Part shown: positions 1-5,338 of the stretch, piece by piece
Position numbering within the stretch: the stretch's first letter is position 1
Layout: each line of letters starts with the position of its first letter
Source: Spirochaetia bacterium
Lineage (GTDB): Bacteria; Spirochaetota; Spirochaetia; Treponematales; Breznakiellaceae
Direction: 5' to 3'
Assembly (NCBI GenBank): GCA_026002595.1
Contig: BOBW01000106.1
Coordinates: 1-5,338, forward strand
DNA: 5,338 nucleotides
The notes under the pieces: model-generated
What the model saw: only the letters and a program-made list of their open reading frames with translations
Told to the model about the DNA's origin: nothing
Database searches by the model: none
Position numbers and translations under genes: made by a program

Positions 1-3000
1 GATGCCATAGAACCAGCCCTTCGTACCGCCGTAGAGTATATCGGAATTTTTAACCACCGCCGATCCGCCGCCTGCATATTCAACCTGCCTTTCCGTCACA
101 GCATTGTTATTTGTAAAATCATCGCCGCTGTTCCATGCCAATTTTTCTGTGGAAGGTCTGTGTATTACATCCCCGGTATTTCCATCAAAGTCAAGATAGG
201 TATATTCATTATTTACAACCGTATAAATAAAGAGCGGTTCACGGGTTATCGTTTTCGTCATCCGCTGATATTTTTGCAATTTTAATTCAGGCACGATCCG
301 CTCAAGAAAATCACTGTATCTGCTTTCACCTTTGTATTCCGTCTGTAACACATATTCATCCCCTTCCTGCACATAGCAGGGAAACGCCTTTTCAAGGAAT
401 AATGCCAGCTCAAGGGAATGCAGCAAGGATTCCGCCGCTTCCAGGCCGGCGCTGCCTTCCGGTTTACGCCCATACTTATCGTGGTCTATATCTTTAATAA
501 AACCACTGCTTAAGAACATTTCAACCTTGTCTTCCGTTATTTTGCCGTCTTCAAAATAGGGCAAAAAGAATGCGGTTATTTCCGCGGCTGTCTTTGATCC
601 CCAAAAGGGATTTGCAATGGAAAAAAGCGATCGATCATAGTAATTATAGTTATAAAATTCATTGACCCACCACTCATCGGCCCATATCGCCTCCAGCTCC
701 GGTGCACTTATCCTGTCTGCTTTTTCGGCGCTTTCCCCAAACTGCCAGGTTATCTCTCCTTCCATTCTTCCATCACGGGCGATCCCTACATTTATATTCG
801 TGATACCATCGCCTGTGTTCACCTGTGCTATGTCACCGGTCGTTTTTCCATCAACATAGAATAAATATTGATCGCCGGTCTTTTTTATATACGCGTCTTT
901 CCCGTCATATTTTCCAAGTGTAATATAGTTTCCGCCGTCAAATACGCTTCCCTCATTGGTACGTAAACGGTTATCAGAAAGTGTTTTGGCAGCCATGGCT
1001 GCATATACCGCATTCCCGTCGCTAAACGAGATGCCGTCAGAGGCCATTGCTTCCAGAATGCTATTCTTGTCATCCTGGGTTAATAAATCGTGCAGTGTTT
1101 TTACCTTTGCCGCTTCAGATCCGGTAACATTCTGAAGGAGATACTCCTTCCTCACGGTATCATAGGCAAAAAATGAGGCCAGTTTCTCCGCATCCCCATT
1201 GTTTTTGGTCTTCATGATACGTTCAAAATCTGCCGCTTTGATTACAAGCGGTATATATTCCCCGCTTTCAAACAAGGCTGCTTTTGCATCCTGATTCTGC
1301 GGATCGCGGAGCAATGCTTCCAGATCGTTCTTCCGCAGGGTATACGTGTTTTGCCTGAAATAACCGTTCTCGCCGCTTTCAGTGTTGGCGGTATAGCTAT
1401 ATAATGCTTTAAGCCGCCTGTCAACATTCCCCAGGCTATAATCATTCTCCCACTGATCGGCCGCTCCGGCTGTATACGCGTTTCCGCTGAATGTTTCTAC
1501 CCTGGGTACATACAGGATAAGCTCTTCTGTGGTCCTGAATGGCCGTATTTTCTGATAGGTTACATTGATTTTCCATTCAATTTCATTGTTCTGAATATCA
1601 GACTCGCCCATTGTGTCAGGCACATAGTATATCCGGTTCCCCTTGTTCACATTTACGCTGCCGCTGCGCTGCGCCGCGGTTCCGGTCTGCACACGCAAAG
1701 CAGTGTTTTCCGCGTCTTCAAAATAGGTCCTTCCCGCCATTCCTTTTGGGGAATTCCCGGTATTGGTTATCCGCTCTTCTACCAGTACCGTTCCTTCGTA
1801 CGGCGCTTTCCACATACGGAACGGCCGCTGGATCGAATACAGCGCATGATACTTGCCCTGTTCGGCAGCTGTGATTTGGGGAACAAAATTTTGTACCCCT
1901 CCTGCCTGAATATTTTTTTTGACGAATGAAAGGGATCTATCATGACTGGTATTCTTATAGTAATATCCTTTTTCGCTTATCACGATGTCCGTTAATCCGT
2001 CACCGTCCAAATCCATAAATGTCTGTTCTACAGTGCTCCTTCCCTTCTGTTCTGTTTCACTGTACCCGGCTCCCACTCCTAATCCTATTGATACCCCTAA
2101 TCCCCCGTATACGTTCCACCCGGTCGATGAATTTCTGCTCTCTTCTTTATCAATATCTATGCCGCCCAATTCATCAATACTTACCGTTCTTTCCTGATTC
2201 TCATATCCGTTCCCATTGTTGAACTTTACATACAGCGTGTTTCCCCGCTGCCGAACACTGTCTACCAGCCCGTCCCCGTTTATATCCGTAAGTATATAGG
2301 TACTGTAGGTTTCTCCTGTCCCGGATGTTATCGTATTCCCAACGGTTCCGCGTACATCTACCGCAACATCTCCAATTCCGATCCCAAGTCCCCCTCCAAC
2401 TGATCCGGATATCTGGGTCCCGCTGTTTATCCCGTTATTAACCGATAACGGCACATCTCCCCACGGGACCGGCCCGCTGAAATACTGCGGCATCCCGTTC
2501 ACTTTCTTTATTTCCTCATATTCAAACCCGTACCGGTACGCCTCGCCCTCCCCCTCGTTTACCACAAGGCTGCGTACCATGCTCACCTGCGCATTTTCTG
2601 CCGGGTTTTCATAATCAAATCGATAACTGCGGATCAGAATTGCCCCGCCGTACACCCGTATTTCCGAAAGCCGCTTGCTCATGGTCTGTATATACCCGCC
2701 CCGCCCGTCTACCCTCGGATCAGGCCGGTTATCGGTATACACAAAAGATACCTTATACTCACCCGCCGTATTCCCGTATCCTGAATATTCTATTGCGGAG
2801 GGATACACATAGTTCCCATCTTTTATATAGCTGTATACTATCGTGTTCCCGTATGGGTCTTCTTCCTTTTCAATGTTCCATATGTTTTTATTAGCGCCCG
2901 CCCCGCCCCAGCTGTTCCCGCTCTTGCCGTAGGTCTTCTTCCGCCCGTCCTTCTCGGTTACTTCCCAATAATTCCCGCCGGTGACATGCTCTATTTTGCT

Positions 3001-3915
3001 GTACGTTGTTTCCCGCAGACTCCGGTATGTTGTACCCCGGCCTGTCGCCTGCGGGTTCCCCAGCAGCGCCCCGTCCCGCGTGTACTCATCAGTCCCGTCA
3101 TACCGCGCCGCGCCTTTCCGCGTGTCTATTTCTATCCGGCTTCCGTACTGTATATCAAATCCCTTCCCCGCTATCCCGGCTCCGCCCCCGCTGTTGTAGG
3201 TGATCGCCACAGCGGGGGTCATCCCGTTCCGCCCGGCGGGCATTGCTACCCCAAGCCGGAACCCCGCGCTCCCGTCACTCCCCCCTTCAAGCCCTTCAAG
3301 ATTGCCTACCCCGGCCGCCGGGTTTGCCGCTTCCAATCCCTTTATGCTGTTCAGGTTTACGTCTATGGGTCCGGCGCTCTCCGGTACGCTCAGGGTCCCG
3401 TTGATCATGTCCGTAAAATGCGTCGTCCCGCTGATCAGTATCCCCTGTTGCTCATCGCTTCCCCATTTTTCAAGCTCTTCCCACCGGCCCGCTTTTGTGT
3501 CGTAGTAATAGCTCCGTAATTCTTCAAGGCTCCCCGCCTTCCCGTCCAGCTTCCGGTCATAGGGCAGCTCTATCCTCACCGTTGTCTGGAACTTTGTCCC
3601 CGCCGGTTCAAACCGGTACCCGCCGCCCCCGCGTGTCGCGTTGACCAGGCTCTCCCCTGTCTCCGCCACCGCCGCAAGCCGCGTTATCCTGATTTCCGTG
3701 TCCGCCTTCAGCGCACCCGCGGGGATCACAATTTTTGCGCTGCCGAGCATGACTTCCCCGCCTTCTTCCGCCCGTATCACCTTTCCCGTGCTTGCCGCTT
3801 CTTCACGGTATACATCCCGGATAGTCCCTGTTGCTTCGGCATAGAGATGCAGCGGACTTAGGCTGCCCAATTGGATCAGTGCGACCAGCGCCGCGATAAT
3901 TCTGTTCTTGTTCAT
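1..3915 (-). CDS. Giant exported SpvB/TcaC-like protein with ZU5-like and FG-GAP parts (3' end outside window)
   Basis: The reading frame runs from ATG at 3915 to the window edge with no stop: 1305 codons. Parts in order: signal peptide 1-26; ZU5-like domain about 52-172 (IVIPAGAL, THFTDMI); SpvB-type domain about 186-480, with MPAGRNGMTPAVAITYNSGG, the 'KDG..KTYG...W.IEKEEDPYGNTIVYSY' pattern and a RGGYIQTMSKRLSEI strand; FG-GAP motifs DINGDGLVD (544-552) and DLDGDGLTD (635-643), each beside a Gly-rich stretch; probable beta sandwich about 684-795 (MWKAPYEGTV, IEWKINVTY); about 811-1295 unrecognised; and GGTKGWFYGI at the edge. SpvB/FG-GAP layouts of this kind are known from TcB subunits of insecticidal Tc toxins and from Rhs-linked giants, where they form the shell around a C-terminal effector. 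No ADP-ribosyltransferase or other toxin domain is visible here. A 4-base overlap ties it to the FN3 gene. GC content and codon use change along the gene. The family call is strong for 186-650; toxin function is unproven. Confidence 0.93.
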   Translation of the reverse strand, partial: MNKNRIIAALVALIQLGSLSPLHLYAEATGTIRDVYREEAASTGKVIRAEEGGEVMLGSAKIVIPAGALKADTEIRITRLAAVAETGESLVNATRGGGGYRFEPAGTKFQTTVRIELPYDRKLDGKAGSLEELRSYYYDTKAGRWEELEKWGSDEQQGILISGTTHFTDMINGTLSVPESAGPIDVNLNSIKGLEAANPAAGVGNLEGLEGGSDGSAGFRLGVAMPAGRNGMTPAVAITYNSGGGAGIAGKGFDIQYGSRIEIDTRKGAARYDGTDEYTRDGALLGNPQATGRGTTYRSLRETTYSKIEHVTGGNYWEVTEKDGRKKTYGKSGNSWGGAGANKNIWNIEKEEDPYGNTIVYSYIKDGNYVYPSAIEYSGYGNTAGEYKVSFVYTDNRPDPRVDGRGGYIQTMSKRLSEIRVYGGAILIRSYRFDYENPAENAQVSMVRSLVVNEGEGEAYRYGFEYEEIKKVNGMPQYFSGPVPWGDVPLSVNNGINSGTQISGSVGGGLGIGIGDVAVDVRGTVGNTITSGTGETYSTYILTDINGDGLVDSVRQRGNTLYVKFNNGNGYENQERTVSIDELGGIDIDKEESRNSSTGWNVYGGLGVSIGLGVGAGYSETEQKGRSTVEQTFMDLDGDGLTDIVISEKGYYYKNTSHDRSLSFVKKNIQAGGVQNFVPQITAAEQGKYHALYSIQRPFRMWKAPYEGTVLVEERITNTGNSPKGMAGRTYFEDAENTALRVQTGTAAQRSGSVNVNKGNRIYYVPDTMGESDIQNNEIEWKINVTYQKIRPFRTTEELILYVPRVETFSGNAYTAGAADQWENDYSLGNVDRRLKALYSYTANTESGENGYFRQNTYTLRKNDLEALLRDPQNQDAKAALFESGEYIPLVIKAADFERIMKTKNNGDAEKLASFFAYDTVRKEYLLQNVTGSEAAKVKTLHDLLTQDDKNSILEAMASDGISFSDGNAVYAAMAAKTLSDNRLRTNEGSVFDGGNYITLGKYDGKDAYIKKTGDQYLFYVDGKTTGDIAQVNTGDGITNINVGIARDGRMEGEITWQFGESAEKADRISAPELEAIWADEWWVNEFYNYNYYDRSLFSIANPFWGSKTAAEITAFFLPYFEDGKITEDKVEMFLSSGFIKDIDHDKYGRKPEGSAGLEAAESLLHSLELALFLEKAFPCYVQEGDEYVLQTEYKGESRYSDFLERIVPELKLQKYQRMTKTITREPLFIYTVVNNEYTYLDFDGNTGDVIHRPSTEKLAWNSGDDFTNNNAVTERQVEYAGGGSAVVKNSDILYGGTKGWFYGI
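31..1485 (-). other. Unrecognised segment of about 480 residues in the SpvB-like protein
   Basis: Residues about 811-1295 match no family I can name. Residues 828-985 look largely helical (LEALLRD, ADFERIMKTKN, AKVKTLHDLL, NSILEAMAS). Residues 990-1060 look like beta hairpins (NYITLGKYDGKDAYIKK, YLFYVDGKTTG). Residues 1078-1105 are very aromatic. Residues 1110-1210 are helical again and hold the only cysteine seen here (C1180). The segment lies between the beta-sandwich domain and the GWFYGI motif. Confidence 0.55.
1531..1866 (-). other. Probable beta-sandwich (jelly-roll-like) domain
   Basis: Residues about 684-795. MWKAPYEGTVLVEERITNTG, a central VQTG strand, VNVNKGNRIYYVPDTMG and EIEWKINVTYQ reproduce the 'W-x-A-P-x-x-G-x-V ... 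V-x-x-G-D-x-I-x-F ... V-x-W-x-P-x-I-x-Y' rhythm seen in many SpvB/Rhs giant proteins, a likely carbohydrate-binding-like fold. The match is by remembered pattern, so the fold is inferred. Confidence 0.5.
1987..2013 (-). other. FG-GAP/VCBS calcium-binding motif 2
   Basis: DLDGDGLTD (residues 635-643) is a second DxDxDGxxD loop, followed by VISEKGYYYKN, a usual continuation (value or label read-out strand) of these repeats. It is preceded by a Gly-rich stretch at residues about 598-618. Confidence 0.8.
2260..2286 (-). other. FG-GAP/VCBS calcium-binding motif 1
   Basis: DINGDGLVD (residues 544-552) follows the DxNxDGxxD pattern of calcium-binding FG-GAP/VCBS repeats. It is preceded by a Gly-rich stretch at residues about 503-529. 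Confidence 0.8.
2476..3360 (-). other. SpvB/TcaC-type N-terminal domain
   Basis: This covers residues about 186-480. The signature is LGVAMPAGRNGMTPAVAITY followed by NSGGGAGIAGKGF, close to the 'LPxGRGGMTPxLSLxYNSGGGNGxxGxGW' block of SpvB family proteins. Downstream are RYDGTDEYTRDG, WEVTEKDGRKKTYG, DPYGNTIVYSY, a DNRPDPR segment with RGGYIQTMSKRL, and RYGFEYEE, all in family order. In TcB subunits this domain forms part of the beta-propeller and shell region. It is a structural domain with no catalytic residues. Confidence 0.85.
3400..3762 (-). other. ZU5-like (IPAGAL) domain
   Basis: This covers residues about 52-172. It opens with GGEVMLGSAKIVIPAGAL and TEIRITRL, continues with FEPAGTKFQTTVRIELPYD and YYYDTKAGRWEELE, and closes with GILISGTTHFTDMI. 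This strand order (IPAGAL, ExxGxxF, LPYD, WExL, THF) is typical of ZU5-type beta domains in bacterial surface and Rhs/SpvB proteins. The closing His-Phe-Thr at 166-168 sits where eukaryotic ZU5 proteins such as PIDD self-cleave at His-Phe/Ser. Confidence 0.65.
3838..3915 (-). other. Signal peptide of the SpvB-like protein
   Basis: Residues 1-26 have a basic start (MNKNR), a hydrophobic run (IIAALVALIQLGSLSPL) and LYA before Glu-Ala, a good signal peptidase I site. There is no lipobox cysteine, so a lipoprotein is unlikely. This predicts Sec export, unlike classical Tc toxin B subunits, which generally lack such a leader. Confidence 0.8.
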
Positions 3916-5338
3916 AACTCATACCTCACTTTTACGGGAATCGCAGGAAAGTTTTCATATTGTGAAAGGACCGCTATCACCCCATTCCTGTTCCCGGTAC
4001 ATATTGGCTGATTTACATCCATAAACCTGCCTTCTTCTATACCATTGGTATAGAACACATACTGATTATTAAAGCCATCCCAATCAATTTTTAATTCATT
4101 TTTGGAACCGGAATATGTTCTGATATGCAGGCCTTTTTTCCACGGTACAATATCATAGTAAATTCCATTGATAACCTTACCGATTGCGTATTGACCATCG
4201 GTTCTGATTAATACCGTCAGCATACATTCCCCAAAACCAATAACATTGCCTCCCTTAAAAAAGAAACCGTATCCGGCGGTGGAATGGCCGCTCTCCTTAA
4301 CCAGACTGCCTTCTATAATTGCGGAAACATTATTTCCGTTTTCAATGTATTTCCAGAAGGTATAATTCCTGGACTTATATTTTGATTCATTTGTTTCAAA
4401 GACAATTCTGCCCTTGCTGTCATTTACAAACAGATCGCTGTTTTCAACGATTGCGGATTCATCATTACCGGCGCCGGATGTTTCCGGGGATACGGGTTTA
4501 CCGAACGCGGCCGCGCTTTTCCCGCCAAGCCCGGTTGAATTCTTCCCCTGCACCTGCACCGCATAAACAGTCCCATTAGCAAGCCCTGAAATAACTGCGG
4601 AAGTTCCGCTTACCGTTGCGGCCGGCGTTGAGGCCGTACCGATGCCATAATAGATCACATACTGATCCGCTCCCGCCGCCGCCGCCCAACTGATGCCAAG
4701 CGCCCCATTCCCCGCGGTTATGACGGGCGTTCCCGGTGCAGCCAGGGGCTTACCGCTTACCATTCCGCTTATGCCGCCGCTTCCGTTTATGTTTTTTCCT
4801 TTTATCCATACATGGTAGCTTGTACCGTTATTCAGGCCGGTGATCGTTGCGGATGTATGCGTTACGGTTTGCACCGCCGCTAGGGGCGGACTGCTCCCGG
4901 TTCCGCAGAATACTTCATACTGATCCGCTCCCGCGATAGAAGCCCAGCTAAGCGTAAGCTGCCCATTGCCGGGGTTTACCGAAGGGGAGCCCGCGTTTGC
5001 CACAGGTTTCCCGCTTACACTTTCGCTGAATCCGCTGGCTCCTATAAGGTTCTTTGCCTTTACCCACACATAATAGGTGGTTCCATTATTCAAAGGGCCG
5101 ATAGTTACGTTTAATCCGCCTGTGATGTCACTGCCGTATTTTGCCGCCGTTCCGCTGTTGTTTGATGTCCCGGTCCACACTTCATAGGCTCCGGCTCCAT
5201 CTACCGCCGCCCAGCTTACCCTTAGCTGCTGCGAAAGCGCAGTGACCCTTAAGTCGCCGGGAGCGGCGGGCGCAGTAACCGAATCGAAGGGTGTACCGCT
5301 TGCCGCCGGGCTAAAATCACTGGTACCCGCATCGTTTT
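3912..5338 (-). CDS. FN3-repeat protein with C-terminal concanavalin-like domain (5' end outside window)
   Basis: The frame is open from the window edge to a TGA at 3914-3912, giving 474 visible residues. Numbered from the first whole codon, residues 1-18 are the tail of one FN3 module (FSPAASGTP). Residues about 24-111, 115-197 and 201-281 are three full FN3 modules, each with a core Trp (SWA), a GAxxYxV strand and an NGTxYxVxVxxKN strand, ending in SGKP or FGKP. Residues about 296-474 form a different domain with GYGFFFKGG, DGQYAIGKVINGIYYDIVPW, NELKIDW and YVFYTNGIEEG, the pattern of ConA/LamG-like beta sandwiches that often bind glycans. No catalytic residues are recognised. FN3 arrays usually act as spacers in extracellular proteins, so export is likely, but any signal peptide is off-window. 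A GTG at 5180 is inside FN3 module A and is not the start. The stop overlaps the next gene's start, suggesting coupled translation. FN3 assignment is strong; the ConA-like call is moderate. Confidence 0.93.
   Translation of the reverse strand, partial: NDAGTSDFSPAASGTPFDSVTAPAAPGDLRVTALSQQLRVSWAAVDGAGAYEVWTGTSNNSGTAAKYGSDITGGLNVTIGPLNNGTTYYVWVKAKNLIGASGFSESVSGKPVANAGSPSVNPGNGQLTLSWASIAGADQYEVFCGTGSSPPLAAVQTVTHTSATITGLNNGTSYHVWIKGKNINGSGGISGMVSGKPLAAPGTPVITAGNGALGISWAAAAGADQYVIYYGIGTASTPAATVSGTSAVISGLANGTVYAVQVQGKNSTGLGGKSAAAFGKPVSPETSGAGNDESAIVENSDLFVNDSKGRIVFETNESKYKSRNYTFWKYIENGNNVSAIIEGSLVKESGHSTAGYGFFFKGGNVIGFGECMLTVLIRTDGQYAIGKVINGIYYDIVPWKKGLHIRTYSGSKNELKIDWDGFNNQYVFYTNGIEEGRFMDVNQPICTGNRNGVIAVLSQYENFPAIPVKVRYEL
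3915..4451 (-). other. Concanavalin/laminin-G-like C-terminal domain of the FN3 protein
   Basis: This covers residues about 296-474 of the visible protein. The succession of a GYGFFF strand, a DGQYAIGKVINGIYYDIVPW hairpin, an NELKIDW strand, a YVFYTNG hairpin and a GVIAVLS strand matches the order of strands in bacterial ConA-like lectin/glucanase or DUF1080-type domains, where a Y-x-x-G-K-x-x-x-G segment precedes a W and an N-x-L-K strand. The domain has two cysteines (C371, C446) that could pair if it is exported. The ligand cannot be read from the sequence, and the assignment is by remembered pattern only. Confidence 0.6.
3924..3929 (-). promoter_or_regulatory. Ribosome binding site for the SpvB-like gene
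   Basis: GTGAGG on the minus strand sits 8 bases before the ATG at 3915, inside the last codons (VRYEL) of the upstream gene. The ATGA overlap at 3915-3912 joins the start to the upstream stop. This supports the chosen start and suggests that ribosomes ending the FN3 gene can reinitiate here. Confidence 0.75.
4494..5267 (-). repeat. Three tandem FN3 modules (about 250-265 bp each)
   Basis: The modules lie at about 5267-5004, 4994-4746 and 4736-4494. The second and third are closest to each other: both carry GADQY, TGL/SGL-NNGT/ANGT and KN blocks. A 19-base stretch, catactgatccgctcccgc on the plus strand, occurs identically at 4658-4676 and 4916-4934. The first module is more divergent (GAYEVWTGTSNN, AKYGSDITG). 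A further partial module reaches the window edge, so the array is longer than seen. Domain limits are estimated by eye. Confidence 0.85.

Noticed and set aside
885..1073. Short minus-strand frames at 282-473, 885-1073 and 1242-1445
   Set aside because: They are out of frame with, and inside, the 1305-codon gene, whose frame continues cleanly through them.
3200..3505. A 101-residue plus-strand open frame, with other short plus-strand frames along the window
   Set aside because: All are antisense to the two large genes, which have clear domain content and unbroken frames. None shows a motif.
2986..3519. A 177-residue open frame on the plus strand
   Set aside because: It lies wholly opposite the GC-rich SpvB region. 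Its Pro/Arg-rich product is what GGG/CGG-rich coding gives on the opposite strand, and it has no recognisable domain.
3838..3990. Search for a promoter or terminator at the gene junction
   Set aside because: The genes overlap by 4 bases. I saw no hairpin with a T-run and no convincing -10/-35 pair there.
3912..5180. GTG at 5180 as the start of the FN3 gene
   Set aside because: It encodes a Val in the middle of FN3 module A (YEVWTG). The frame is open, with FN3-like sequence, to the window edge.

Overview
The window is fully coding on the minus strand. It holds two large genes, each cut by a window edge, that overlap by 4 bases, so they look like consecutive, translationally coupled members of one operon. 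I see no RNA genes, CRISPR arrays, insertion sequences, promoters or terminators, and there is no intergenic gap.

Upstream gene (5338 down to 3912): the last 474 residues of a secreted or surface-type protein. It has the tail of one fibronectin type III (FN3) module, three complete FN3 modules, and a C-terminal domain of about 180 residues that looks like a concanavalin/laminin-G-like beta sandwich. Its true start lies beyond the window.

Downstream gene (3915 down to 1, open at the window edge): the first 1305 residues of a very large exported protein. In order it has a signal peptide, a ZU5-like 'IPAGAL' domain, an SpvB/TcaC-type domain as found in insecticidal-toxin TcB subunits and in Rhs-linked giant proteins, two FG-GAP/VCBS-type calcium-binding motifs each next to a Gly-rich stretch, a probable beta-sandwich domain, and about 480 residues I do not recognise. 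The visible part ends in a GWFYGI motif, which in related proteins comes shortly before the Rhs/YD-repeat or TcB C-terminal part. The missing C-terminus would decide whether it carries a toxin.

Organism: the FN3 modules (SGTP/SGKP linkers, NGTxYxVWxKxKN strands, 'NNSGTAAKYGSDI' type loop) and the GGG/CGG/ATA-rich codon use resemble spirochaetes of the termite-gut Treponema group. This is an inference from remembered family style, not from a search.

How they may work together: an FN3/lectin-like adhesin-type protein and an SpvB/FG-GAP protein made from one message suggest a cell-surface or secreted module for binding, and possibly for delivering a C-terminal effector. Only the domain content and the coupling are seen; the joint role is inferred.
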